A stretch of 53,973 bases of DNA, taken from positions 1-53,973 of the forward strand of contig JADDQY010000019.1 in NCBI GenBank assembly GCA_016781135.1, read 5' to 3'. Positions within the stretch are counted from its first letter, which is position 1. The number at the start of each line of letters is the position of its first letter. Both the position numbers and the translations under genes were made by a program. Origin of the DNA: Actinomycetota bacterium (GTDB lineage Bacteria > Actinomycetota > Acidimicrobiia > Acidimicrobiales > CADCSY01). This document shows, piece after piece, positions 10,219 to 17,888 of the stretch. The notes under the pieces are model-generated. The model saw only the letters and a program-made list of their open reading frames with translations. It had not been told where the DNA came from and made no database searches.

Positions 10219-11145
10219 TTAGTGGTCGTAGAGCCGGTTGATAGCGGTGACGTCGTCCACGTCGAACGTCGTGATGTCTGGCTCATAGCTCATCAGCGAC
10301 GTGGGATCGCCGAATTGATGACCGAGACCGGCAACGTGGCCCCATTCATGGTCGGCTGCACGACGAGCGTTGAATCCGGGGCTTTCTCCGGAATTCAGCT
10401 TTTCAGTGTTGATGAGCATGGCGTTCCCGTCCACCATGTGATGTGTGCGAGGGTCGATGCTCTTGGTCTTCGCGTAGCCGGTGAAGTTGGTGCCACCCGA
10501 CACCGCCTCCATTTCCGACTTTGAAACGGCGCACACCGTGATCGTTCCGCTGCCCCGCCAGCGGCAGTCGTCGACATAGATGGCGGAGACGAAGTAGGGG
10601 TAGCGGGGGTCTCGGCTGCGAGTGTTGTTCCATTCCGTGAGCCATCCCATCAGCGTCGACTGCAGTGGCTTCAGCTCCCGCTCGACATAGACGGCCATCG
10701 TCCGGTCGCCCTGGTGGCGAGCATCGGCGTACCCGTTGTCAGGGCGCCCGTCAGGAGTGAGGCCACCGAGAACGATGCCGTCGTCCTCGTCGAGGGGCGA
10801 TCCAGCTACCGGCTCGTCTACTTCGGCTGAGCGCGGCTCGTCGACAATCCCGGTGACTGGCGGCTGCTCGGGCTCGACGGGGTCGGGTGCCGGGACCGTA
10901 GAAGGGACCGGGTCGGGTTGAGGGATGATCGGGTCGATGTCGAGCTGTGGTTCGGGCAGGGGAGCAGGTTCAGCAGGCGGTTCAGCGACGGGCTCGGGAG
11001 CGGGCTCTGACTCAGGCGCGGCGGCGGCGGTGGTGGGAGCAGGGACTTCTGTGGGAGTAGGCGGGCCGGCAACGGGCTCGCTCGTGGCACAGGCGGAGCT
11101 GGCCACGGCGAAGAGGGAAACAGCGAGACGGGCAAGTCGGTTCAT
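10219..11145 (-). CDS. Secreted metzincin-type zinc protease, probable lipoprotein
   Basis: 308 residues. The N-terminus is a signal peptide ending at Cys19 (ASSAC). The lipobox is atypical, with Ser at -3. Residues 25-115 are a Pro/Glu/Ala-rich linker, a usual spacer for surface proteins. The C-terminal part carries the extended zinc motif HEWGHVAGLGH (His266, Glu267, His270, His276) and a Met-turn LMSYEP (Met285), which define metzincins such as the matrixin-like proteases. Earlier cysteines (VDDCRW and TVCAV) may form a disulfide. The substrate is unknown, probably proteins at or outside the cell surface. ATG overlaps the stop of the 46-residue ORF upstream (ATGA), and it lies in the foreign insert. 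Confidence 0.82.
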   Translation of the reverse strand: MNRLARLAVSLFAVASSACATSEPVAGPPTPTEVPAPTTAAAAPESEPAPEPVAEPPAEPAPLPEPQLDIDPIIPQPDPVPSTVPAPDPVEPEQPPVTGIVDEPRSAEVDEPVAGSPLDEDDGIVLGGLTPDGRPDNGYADARHQGDRTMAVYVERELKPLQSTLMGWLTEWNNTRSRDPRYPYFVSAIYVDDCRWRGSGTITVCAVSKSEMEAVSGGTNFTGYAKTKSIDPRTHHMVDGNAMLINTEKLNSGESPGFNARRAADHEWGHVAGLGHQFGDPTSLMSYEPDITTFDVDDVTAINRLYDH

Positions 11146-11282
11146 CGATCCTCGGTGTGGGTGTGACCGTCAGCGGTGTGACGGCGGATGGCATCTTCAT
11201 GGCGCTCGACGTCGTGCCTGTTGGGGGTGCGAGCGGTCCAACGGTGGGTGCCGTCTTCGTGATGCAGGTCGTCAGCGGTCAT
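11142..11282 (-). CDS. Unknown 46-residue His/Arg-rich protein
   Basis: A short open frame starting MTADDLHHEDGTHRWTAR and ending HTADGHTHTEDR. It is coupled on both sides: its ATG overlaps the stop of the truncated ORF before it (ATGA), and its TGA overlaps the ATG of the metzincin gene. The pattern RW, then an R..H..E block, then an AIR motif followed by an acidic and histidine stretch echoes the truncated neighbour, so the two may be tandem paralogues. Nine of 46 residues are histidine, so metal binding is possible. No known family recognised. Confidence 0.55.
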   Translation of the reverse strand: MTADDLHHEDGTHRWTARTPNRHDVERHEDAIRRHTADGHTHTEDR

Positions 11283-11380
11283 CGGTTCTCCTCTAGCCAG
11301 ACTCGGAAATCAGCGGAGTACCGGATGGCGGCGGCTTCGGTTCGGTGCTCGTGGCCGCGATCGCAGACCCAGCGGGTGTA
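11279..11380 (-). pseudogene. 5'-truncated small gene at the insert edge
   Basis: The last 33 codons read YTRWVCDRGHEHRTEAAAIR, then YSADFRVWLEENR and a TGA that overlaps the next ATG. This looks like the end of a small phage-type protein with a Cys/His cluster. In this frame no ATG, GTG or TTG occurs back to a stop inside the sigma-factor gene, so the beginning has been lost at the junction. Confidence 0.5.
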
Positions 11381-11984
11381 CCGCTGCCGCCTGGGTGTGG
11401 TACTCCCGGCCTTCGTCGTCCTCGAGGGTCGCCAGTCGCCGGCGCAGGGTGACCAGCGCCCGGCGCTGCAGCTGTTTCACCGCACCGGCCGTCTTGCCCA
11501 GTGCCTCGGCCACCTGGTCCACGGTGAGATCGGCGACCACCCGAAGCAGCAGCACGTCGCGCTGGTCGGCAGAGAGCTCGTCGAGCAGGAGCGACACCCG
11601 GGCGGCCCCGAGCCGGGCCATGGCCTCGGCCTCGGTGCTCGCCGATCCGGGGAGGTCGGGCGGCACCTCGGCTGTGACCGGCGGCCGCCGGAGCAGGCGC
11701 CGGCGCTCGTCGGTCAGCTGGTGATGGGCGATCGTGAACACCCAGGAGCGGAAGGCAGCCTCGTCGCCCTCGAAGCGGGCCAGGTTGGTGAAGACCCGAA
11801 GGAACACCTCGTTGGCCAGGCCTTCGGGGTCCGCTGCCCCCTGGCGTTGCAGGTAGCCGGCCACCGGGCGCCCCAGCCATTCGAACAGGCGCTGGTAGGC
11901 CCACGGCGCGTTGGCCCGGGCGGCATCGAGCACCTGCGGAAAGGCAGCGCCGAACCCGCTGCCTCGGAGTCCGTCGACCGCCAC
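11310..11984 (-). CDS. ECF-family RNA polymerase sigma factor, altered C-terminus
   Basis: 224 residues. Region 2 is at about 25-100 (YQRLFEWLGRPVAGYLQRQG, ANEVFLRVFTNLARFEGDEA, WVFTIAHHQLTDERRRLL). A linker rich in Pro/Glu follows, and region 4 is at about 130-185 (LSADQRDVLLLRVVADLTVDQVAEALGK, split here over TAGAVKQLQRRALVTLRRRL). ECF sigma factors direct RNA polymerase to a small stress regulon and are held by an anti-sigma factor. The last 35 residues after LEDDEGRE are Arg/His/Pro-rich and unlike region 4 ends, because the frame runs into the foreign insert, and their effect is unknown. The GTG start is preceded by AAGGCG only. The natural partner is the broken gene at 9041-9850. Confidence 0.8.
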   Translation of the reverse strand: MAVDGLRGSGFGAAFPQVLDAARANAPWAYQRLFEWLGRPVAGYLQRQGAADPEGLANEVFLRVFTNLARFEGDEAAFRSWVFTIAHHQLTDERRRLLRRPPVTAEVPPDLPGSASTEAEAMARLGAARVSLLLDELSADQRDVLLLRVVADLTVDQVAEALGKTAGAVKQLQRRALVTLRRRLATLEDDEGREYHTQAAAVHPLGLRSRPRAPNRSRRHPVLR

Positions 11985-12100
11985 CGCCTTGCTATCGGCC
12001 GCTCACCGCCCGAGCTTGAGGAGCCTTCAGGTTGACGTCCCTGCCCGAGCCGCCGGGGCGCGATGGCGGCGAGGAGGATCGGTCAGGACGGTGAGGAGCG

Positions 12101-12116
12101 GGCCGGCCCCCCGGCC
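12101..12116 (-). terminator. GC hairpin downstream of the GH15 gene
   Basis: GGCCGG and CCGGCC flank a four-base loop, about 50 bases beyond the stop of the GH15 gene on its own strand. No U-tract. It may be a weak terminator. Confidence 0.3.
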
Positions 12117-12166
12117 GGTCTGCTGTGGCCGCCAGGGGTGGTGGTAGGGCGAAAGGACAGGGCGGG

Positions 12167-13999
12167 TCAGCGGGCGGCTCGCAGCCGGAGGTAGCGGCCG
12201 ATGCGCCAGGCGGTGAGGCCGAGGGTGCCGTAGCGGGACTGGAGGGCGGCGGCGTCGAGGATGTACAAGGCCCGGGCGGCGGCGATGTGCGACCACACCA
12301 GGGGGACGTTGCCGAGGGAGCGGGTGTTGTCGGCGTCGAACTCCTCGGCCATCAGGCGGGGGAGCACGGCGCACAGGGCGTCGGCCCGCTCCCGGGCGAG
12401 GTCCACCCGGCCTACCGCTGCCAGGGCCGCGACCGCCCACCACGACATGGGTACGAAGGTGGCTTCGTGCCCCGAGAAGCCGTCGTCGGCGCCGGGCTCG
12501 TAGCGGTAGAGGTGGGGCCAGACCTCGAGCTTGGCAATGGTGGCAGCCACCAACCGGCTGGCCTGCTCGCCGGTGACGAGCCCGAACAGCGCCGCCATCA
12601 GGGCCGAGGCGTCGGCCCGGCGGTCGCCGTCGTAGCGCTGCGGAAGGCCACCGTCGTCGCCGATGGCAGCTACCACTCGTCGGCGGCTCCGCTCGCGCGC
12701 GTCCTTCCAGTGGCGGCGCCGCTGGAGCGGGTGGCGCAGGCGGGCGATCCAGATGGCGCGGTCGAGCGCGAGCCAGCGGCCGAGGTCAGCGCTGACCAGG
12801 GCGGCGGGGTGGCGCAGCTCCCAGATCCCGTTGGAGACCGGCACGCCCTGGCGGTCGTCCTCGGCGGCGAGGTGGTCGGCAATGCCTCGCACCATGTCCC
12901 AGGTCTCGTCGTCGAGGGACCCGCCGGTCTGCAGGTACACCGAGACTGCCTCGACCAGCATCCCGAGGGCGTCGTACTGCAGCTGCCCGGCGGCGGCGTT
13001 ACCCACCCGGACCGGGCGGGAGCCCGCCCAGCCCGACACGTCGGCGACCTCGTGCTCCTCGCCGACCGCACCGCCGCGGATGTCGGTCATCGGACCGGAC
13101 GGCACCCGGGTGGCGCTGGTGATGTCCTTGACGAACCCGAGGTACGCCTCGACGGCGCCCCGCCGGCCCAGCAGGGCAGCAACCGACACCGCCAGCGAGG
13201 CGTCCCGCAGCCAGCTGTAGCGGTAGTCGAACTGCCGGTCGTGGCCGGGCGCCTCGGGCAGGGAGGTCGTCGGCGAGGCGATGACCGCACCGGTGGGTGC
13301 GTAGGTGCACACCTCGAGCACGGCCACGGCGTCGGCTACCCGCTCGGGGTGGTGCCGGGGGAGACGAGCGCCTCCCAGCATCGCCTGGAAGCGGTCCTCG
13401 GCTTGCTGGAGGCGCTCGATCAGCTCTTCCACCGCGACCGAGGCGTCGTCGTCCGTCCCCACGACCAGGGCCGCCCACCGGCCGGCAGGTGCACGAAGGC
13501 GGGCCAGCAGGCGCTGGGAGGGATCCGCCCCGACAGCCTCCACGCCCCCATCACCTTCTGTCCCGGCGAGCCGCACGACGATGGCGACCGAGCGCAGCCG
13601 GGCGGCATCGCCCTCCCAGCGACCCCGCGGCTGGTCGAACCCTCCGACCGACAGCTCGTGGGTGACGTCGAGGTCGCCGTCGTCACCCCGCACCAGCCTC
13701 ACCAGCGACGACCCCTCGTTCCGTCGGACGATGCCGTCCCACGTGGTGATCAGCCGCCCACCGCAGCGCAGCGTGGTGCGCGCCGTCGGGCCCGCCGGGC
13801 GCTCGTCGTGGCGCACGGACCGGGCGCCAACCCACCGGGCGGTCGCGCCGGCAGGGTCGAGGAGCGACCACAGCACCGGAGTGGAGTCCATCGCCGGCGT
13901 GCACCACCAGTCGATCTCAGCGTCGGGGCGGACGAGGGCGCACGACCGGCCGTCGCCCAGCAGCCGGTGGCAACTGATCGCCGGCTCGGCCTCACCCAC
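12167..13999 (-). CDS. Glycoside hydrolase family 15 protein (glucoamylase/trehalase type)
   Basis: 610 residues, a typical length for the actinobacterial GH15 group, which includes mycobacterial trehalase and glucodextranase-like enzymes. An N-terminal beta-sandwich domain (about 1-220) begins with GDGRSCALVRPDAEIDWWC. The (alpha/alpha)6 catalytic domain then carries FDYRYSWLRDAS at about 257-268, the family signature, and continues through GNAAAGQLQYDALGMLVEA and SNGIWELRHP to FDADNTRSLGNVPLVWSH, where the catalytic acids are expected. It cleaves alpha-linked glucose units. Whether the substrate is trehalose or glucan cannot be told. There is no signal peptide, so it is cytoplasmic. Its GTG overlaps the stop of a small upstream ORF by 8 bases, making a two-gene operon. 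Confidence 0.88.
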   Translation of the reverse strand: MGEAEPAISCHRLLGDGRSCALVRPDAEIDWWCTPAMDSTPVLWSLLDPAGATARWVGARSVRHDERPAGPTARTTLRCGGRLITTWDGIVRRNEGSSLVRLVRGDDGDLDVTHELSVGGFDQPRGRWEGDAARLRSVAIVVRLAGTEGDGGVEAVGADPSQRLLARLRAPAGRWAALVVGTDDDASVAVEELIERLQQAEDRFQAMLGGARLPRHHPERVADAVAVLEVCTYAPTGAVIASPTTSLPEAPGHDRQFDYRYSWLRDASLAVSVAALLGRRGAVEAYLGFVKDITSATRVPSGPMTDIRGGAVGEEHEVADVSGWAGSRPVRVGNAAAGQLQYDALGMLVEAVSVYLQTGGSLDDETWDMVRGIADHLAAEDDRQGVPVSNGIWELRHPAALVSADLGRWLALDRAIWIARLRHPLQRRRHWKDARERSRRRVVAAIGDDGGLPQRYDGDRRADASALMAALFGLVTGEQASRLVAATIAKLEVWPHLYRYEPGADDGFSGHEATFVPMSWWAVAALAAVGRVDLARERADALCAVLPRLMAEEFDADNTRSLGNVPLVWSHIAAARALYILDAAALQSRYGTLGLTAWRIGRYLRLRAAR

Positions 14000-14261
14000 C
14001 GGGCTCCCGGAGCGTCCGCCACGCCACCTGGGCCTCGTGCACCCCTTGGGGGACCATGGCGACCGATCCCGTCGCCGCAGCCAGGCACCTGGTGCACAAG
14101 CGCCGGTGTTTGGTCGCCTGGTCGGCGGTGGGGGACAGCCCGCCCGCGGCGTCGTCGCTCACCACCTCCGCCTGCGGCGAGCGTGGACGCCCGATGCCTC
14201 CTGGTTGCCCTCTCGCCTGCCAGGCCGGCCGGCGGGCACCGTGGCGGTGGGATACGGGCAT
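13992..14261 (-). CDS. Small protein with a CxxC motif, upstream partner of the GH15 gene
   Basis: 89 residues that I do not recognise. The start is well supported: AAGGAGGT, a perfect anti-Shine-Dalgarno match (14269-14276), lies 7 bases before the ATG. The first half is Arg/Pro/Gly-rich and probably disordered. The second half is more ordered, with LCTRCLAAATGSVAMVPQG and VHEAQVAWRTL. The CTRC pair could be half of a zinc site. It overlaps the GH15 gene by 8 bases, so expression of the two is linked. Confidence 0.65.
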   Translation of the reverse strand: MPVSHRHGARRPAWQARGQPGGIGRPRSPQAEVVSDDAAGGLSPTADQATKHRRLCTRCLAAATGSVAMVPQGVHEAQVAWRTLREPGG

Positions 14262-14566
14262 GGTCGTGACCTCCTTGGTCTCGCTCCCGCCTGATACCCC
14301 GGGCCGCGAGCGAGAGAACCGGTCGGCGGTCGCGCCACCCTCCGACGTCCTTGCCTGCTGGGCTCATTCTTGAGGCGACCGGCCAGGCCACGACCCGGGG
14401 TGGAACGGCCGAGCAGGAGGTCGTGCACGAAGATCACGAGCCGGAGCTCGACGGGCCCGGCGTCGTGGGCGAGGGCGCCCGATCCGGCGCAGCGGCGATC
14501 AGGGCGATGGCGGCGCGACGACGGGCAGGCGGCGAGGCAGGCCACGGGCGAGGGCCGACCCGAGCG

Positions 14567-16165
14567 TCACCGGTCGGCGAGGTGTGCCGCCCGGGCCCGC
14601 AGCTCGGTCTTGAGCACCTTTCCGGTGGCGTTGCGGGGCAGCTCGGCCACCCGGTGCACCCAGCGGGGAGTGGCGTAGTCGGCGAGGTGGTCCCTGACCC
14701 AGCGTCGCAGCTCACCGGGCTCGACACCGCCGCCGGTCTCCCTTCCCACGACGAAGGCGGCGACCGACTCTCCGGCGGCGAGGTCGGGAACCCCCACGAC
14801 GGCGGCGTCGGCGACCGCGGGATGTTCCCGGAGCACCCGTTCGACCTCGGCCGAGAACACCTTGTGGCCGCCCCGGTTGATCATGTCCTTGGTCCGGTCG
14901 AGGATCGTGACGTAGCCGTCGCCGTCGATGCGAGCCAGGTCGCCGGTGTGGAACCACCCGTCGACGATCGCCGCCGCGGTCGCCTCGGGGTCCCCGTCGT
15001 AGCCCGTGGTCACCAGCGAACCACGAAGCAAAAGCTCGCCGGGCTGGCCGGACCCGAGGCGGTTCCCCCGCTCGTCGACCACCTGTGCCTCCATGCACGG
15101 AAGGGGCCGGCCCACGGAACCGGGCTTGGCGGCGAACTCGTGGTCGAGGAGGATGGTGGCTGGCGAGTGGGTCTCGGACAGGCCGTAGACGTCGCGCAAC
15201 GTCATTCCGGGCAGGCGACGGCGCAGTTCGGCGATGGCGGTGAGCGGCATCGGCGATCCTCCGAAGCCGCCGATGCGGAGGTGGTCGAGCGGGGCCGAGC
15301 GCAGCCCCTGCACCCGGAGCAGACGCTGCCACAGCGCCGGCACCAGGTAGACCCAACTGACGCGCTCCCGGGCGATGACGTCCACCAGCTCGCTGGCGGT
15401 GGGGTCGGCCACCAGCACGCACCGGCCGCCCACCAGGAGCATGGGCAGCAGGTGGGCGTGCATGGCACTGATGTAGGTGAGCGAGAAGACCACGGCAGTG
15501 ACGTCGTCGCCGGTCACGCCGAGGGCCTTGGTGAAGCTGAGGCCGCTGTGGACGCTCGCCCGGTGGACGACGCGACTGGCCTTGGGCCGACCGGTCGTGC
15601 CGCTCGTGTAGACCACGGCGTAGGCGTCGGCGTCGTTGGGGCGTTCCGCCTCGGTGTACGACCACGGTCGGCGGCGACCGGTCAGGTGGTCACCGAACGG
15701 ACGCACCCGATCGGCCGGGAGGCCGGCGCTGACGGCGGCGGTGACGAGGCCGTCGACGAACCCGGGCTGCCCCAGGGCCAGGCTCGCCCGGGAGTGCTCC
15801 AGCAGGTAGGCCCACTGGTCGGGCGCCGCCCGGGTGCTCAACCCGACCAGGACGGCGCCGGCCCGCGCAGACGCGAAGAGGGCAACGGCGAGGTCGAGCC
15901 CGTTGTGGCCGACGACGGCCAGGCGGTGGCCGGCGCCCACCCCCTCGTCGCTCAGGCGTTCGACCGCGCCCTCGACGAGCTCGGCGAACTCACCGAAGGT
16001 CACCTGGCCCTCGGGAGCGGTGAGGAAGGTGCGATCGCCGAAGCGGCGTACCGCCCGATCGAGCACGTCGAGCACGGTCCGAGGCCGGTTCGGGTAGCTG
16101 AGCGCCGGGGCCCCGAGCCACTCCTCGTAGCCGACGGTCCCGATGAGATCGTCGATCGCCTCCAC
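14567..16165 (-). CDS. AMP-forming acyl-CoA synthetase / ligase family protein
   Basis: 532 residues of the ANL superfamily, which adenylates a carboxylic acid and usually passes it to CoA. Motifs in order: the P-loop YTSGTTGRPKASRV at about 190, GGFGGSPMP, the YGLSETHSPATI segment, HTGDLARIDGDGYVTILDR with the invariant Asp, the hinge RTKDMINRGGHKVF, and PRNATGKVLKTEL with the catalytic lysine near the C-terminus. The acid substrate cannot be read from sequence; fatty or aromatic acids are both possible. The GTG start follows a GGAAGG Shine-Dalgarno by 4 bases. It stands alone, divergent from the membrane-anchored protein at 16293. Confidence 0.88.
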   Translation of the reverse strand: MEAIDDLIGTVGYEEWLGAPALSYPNRPRTVLDVLDRAVRRFGDRTFLTAPEGQVTFGEFAELVEGAVERLSDEGVGAGHRLAVVGHNGLDLAVALFASARAGAVLVGLSTRAAPDQWAYLLEHSRASLALGQPGFVDGLVTAAVSAGLPADRVRPFGDHLTGRRRPWSYTEAERPNDADAYAVVYTSGTTGRPKASRVVHRASVHSGLSFTKALGVTGDDVTAVVFSLTYISAMHAHLLPMLLVGGRCVLVADPTASELVDVIARERVSWVYLVPALWQRLLRVQGLRSAPLDHLRIGGFGGSPMPLTAIAELRRRLPGMTLRDVYGLSETHSPATILLDHEFAAKPGSVGRPLPCMEAQVVDERGNRLGSGQPGELLLRGSLVTTGYDGDPEATAAAIVDGWFHTGDLARIDGDGYVTILDRTKDMINRGGHKVFSAEVERVLREHPAVADAAVVGVPDLAAGESVAAFVVGRETGGGVEPGELRRWVRDHLADYATPRWVHRVAELPRNATGKVLKTELRARAAHLADR

Positions 16166-16279
16166 GTCGCCTTCCCCCCCTCCCGGTGGTGGGCGCCTGC
16201 GGCCCTCCGAGGTACACCGTGCCCCAGAAGGCGGAAGGCGTGTCGTCGGCCAGTCGCGTGGTGGCCCGGCCCAGCGCTC

Positions 16280-16285
16280 TAGGCT
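16280..16285 (+). promoter_or_regulatory. TANNNT -10 element, leaderless type
   Basis: TAGGCT ends 7 bases before the ATG at 16293; no Shine-Dalgarno. Confidence 0.55.
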
Positions 16286-16292
16286 TTGCACC

Positions 16293-16823
16293 ATGGGCAA
16301 AGCGGGATCGTTCTGGTCGAGCATCCCCGGGGTGCTGACTGGCCTGGCCGGGGTCCTGACCGCCGCGGTGACCCTGTTCACCGTGGCTCTGAGCCAGGGG
16401 TGGATCGGCGACGGTTCGCCCGACGGCGCAACGACCGGCGCCACGACCGGCGCTGGCGCCCGCGGCGGGAGCGCTGCCGGGGCCGGCGCCGCCGCCTCGT
16501 CCCCCGGGCTGAGCGTCGATCCCATGACCTTGCGCTTCCGGCCCACGCTGCTCACCGCTGCGACCGAGACGGTGACGGTGCGCAACGAGGGCGACGTCCC
16601 CTTCACCGTCGATGCCGCCGAGCTCAGCGGCGATGACCCCGACGCGTTCGACGTGGACGACGGGAGCTGTGCGGGCAGGTCGTTGGCCAGCGGACGGAGC
16701 TGCGAGCTGAGCATCACCTTCGATCCGAGTGGCGTCGGCCGAGCCAATGCGATCCTCGTCGTGTCGGTCAACGGGGAGGAACAGGCCAAGGAGGTGAGCC
16801 TCGACGCCGTCGGGGCGGGTTGA
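16293..16823 (+). CDS. Membrane-anchored protein with an Ig-like (choice-of-anchor/ASH-type) domain
   Basis: 176 residues. There is an N-terminal membrane segment at about 10-34 (IPGVLTGLAGVLTAAVTLFT), then a Gly/Ala/Thr-rich spacer, then a beta-sandwich domain from about residue 73 (LSVDPMTLRFRPTLLTAATE). That domain has the ASH/HYDIN-like pattern of VTVRNEGDVPFTV and FDPSGVGRANAILVV with two cysteines (DGSCAGR and SCELS). Such domains are usually extracellular and mediate binding, so a surface role is likely, but no partner is visible. The start is fixed by the -10 hexamer 7 bases upstream. Confidence 0.7.
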   Translation: MGKAGSFWSSIPGVLTGLAGVLTAAVTLFTVALSQGWIGDGSPDGATTGATTGAGARGGSAAGAGAAASSPGLSVDPMTLRFRPTLLTAATETVTVRNEGDVPFTVDAAELSGDDPDAFDVDDGSCAGRSLASGRSCELSITFDPSGVGRANAILVVSVNGEEQAKEVSLDAVGAG

Positions 16824-16889
16824 CCGGAGATGCTGGTTGGCGCTCCTCAGGAGGGGGAGATTCGCAAGCGTCCATTGGAGGTGATGGTG

Positions 16890-17306
16890 ATGCCCAAAGG
16901 CCCCGAGAGCAGCGGGACCGACCTGCCGTCCACGCTCGAGCGCTCCGAGGAGCACGCCCAACACATCTGGCAGAAGACCCACGACTCGGCGGTGGAGTCC
17001 TACGGCGAGGGAGAGCGGGCCCACCGCACCGCCTTCGCCGCCCTGAAGCACAGCTACGAGAAGGTCGGTGACCACTGGGAGGCCAAGGACCACAAGGGCC
17101 CCTCCGACGAGCAGGCCGAGCGTGGTGCCCGGGAGCCGGTGGCGCCCACCCACGGGGGGGTCGACGCCAACGCCAGCGTCGACCACCTCCGCCAGCTGGC
17201 CCGGCGCCTCGACGTGCCCGGCCGCTCGAAGATGAACAAGGCAGAGCTGGTGGAGGCCATCGACAAGGCCAACCAGCGGGCCACGGCCAGAGCACGCCGC
17301 GGCTGA
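16890..17306 (+). CDS. ChaB-domain protein with a C-terminal Rho-N/SAP-like segment
   Basis: 138 residues. Residues 1-60 match the ChaB family (LPSTLERSEEHAQHIWQKTH, then DSAVESYGEGERAHRTAFAA, ending in KVGDHWE). ChaB was named from cation transport regulation in E. coli, but its actual function is unclear. The last 40 residues (HLRQLARRLDVPGRSKMNKA) resemble the Rho N-terminal or SAP nucleic-acid-binding helix pair that often follows ChaB in actinobacteria. The ATG at 16890 is chosen over the GTG and ATG codons at 16881-16887 because GGAGG lies 8 bases before it. Confidence 0.8.
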   Translation: MPKGPESSGTDLPSTLERSEEHAQHIWQKTHDSAVESYGEGERAHRTAFAALKHSYEKVGDHWEAKDHKGPSDEQAERGAREPVAPTHGGVDANASVDHLRQLARRLDVPGRSKMNKAELVEAIDKANQRATARARRG

Positions 17307-17875
17307 GCCTCGGTGCCTCGCAGGTCGGAGAATGCTGGCAGGGTCGCGCACCGGTCTCGACTGGTGCACGGCCCTCACCTCGGGGCTCCTCGCCGGATGA
17401 CAGCGGCGCCACCACGAGGCCTTGGACGGCGGCAGGCGCGGCCTGCCTCGTCTCTTGCTCCTCCGAGCGCTGGCCTCGCCACCGTTGCCGCCGCAGGCGA
17501 TGGCCAGCAGGCCGGCCAGCGAGCCGATGGCGGCGCTCGCCATCGGCGCCGGCGGCGGCACGTGCCGCGCGACAGAGACACTTGGTGCGGCGGGTCGATG
17601 CATGCAACGCCTTGCGGGAGCCACCGGAGCCCGGTAGCGGGTGCGACCGTATCAGCGACGTTGTCGGCGGTCAGTAGCAGGCAGGTGCACTTACCAACCG
17701 TCGAACCGAGCGGGGCGGGTCATCCGGCTCGGCGCTGGGGCGTGGACCAGAGGACCCCCGGGAAGGGGGCTGAGCACCCCCAAGGAACCGGCACCCCGGA
17801 GGCGCCAGGGCGACAACCTGGGGCGCAAGGGGAGAATTTGCCCGGCGGAACAGGGGAGCTCGACCGCTCTGGCCC
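17307..17875 (+). other. Gap with no convincing gene
   Basis: About 570 bases. I see open frames on both strands but none with a believable protein, a good ribosome binding site or a leaderless -10. One minus-strand frame begins MASAAIGSLAGLLAIACGG, which mimics a lipoprotein signal, but continues as Arg-rich nonsense antisense to the ChaB gene. No tRNA, hairpin or repeat was recognised. The length would allow a small RNA or a long regulatory leader. Confidence 0.4.
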
Positions 17876-17881
17876 TACGAT
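17876..17881 (+). promoter_or_regulatory. TANNNT -10 element of the FrhB-like gene
   Basis: TACGAT ends 7 bases before ATG 17889; no Shine-Dalgarno. Confidence 0.55.
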
Positions 17882-17888
17882 CGTGGTC

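Larger units (their letters stand above)
9851..11380 (-). mobile_element. Lower-GC foreign insert between an ECF sigma gene and its anti-sigma-like gene
   Basis: About 1.5 kb with visibly more A/T than its surroundings, strongest at 9860-10240, and with tightly packed minus-strand genes. These are a truncated small gene (11279-11380), a 46-residue gene, a metzincin lipoprotein, a 40-residue gene and a 70-residue ORF, joined by ATGA overlaps or by a Shine-Dalgarno on a stop codon. Both edges cut other genes: at the right edge the sigma frame runs on into the insert with an unusual tail, and at the left edge the anti-sigma-like gene has lost its start. No integrase, transposase, inverted repeats or target duplication was seen, so the mechanism is unknown. 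The edges are approximate. Confidence 0.5.

Noticed and set aside
12125..14269. A 714-codon open frame on the plus strand antisense to the GH15 gene
   Set aside because: It has no domain-like sequence, is Gly/Arg/His/Val biased and mirrors the codon pattern of the real gene. Long antisense frames are normal at this GC content.
14351..16282. A 643-codon open frame antisense to the acyl-CoA-ligase-like gene
   Set aside because: Shadow of a real gene with the standard ANL motifs; the antisense product has no recognisable segment.
17330..17624. Minus-strand frame starting MASAAIGSLAGLLAIACGG, which looks like a lipoprotein signal
   Set aside because: It continues into Arg/Pro-rich sequence antisense to the ChaB-like gene, with no ribosome binding site or -10 element.
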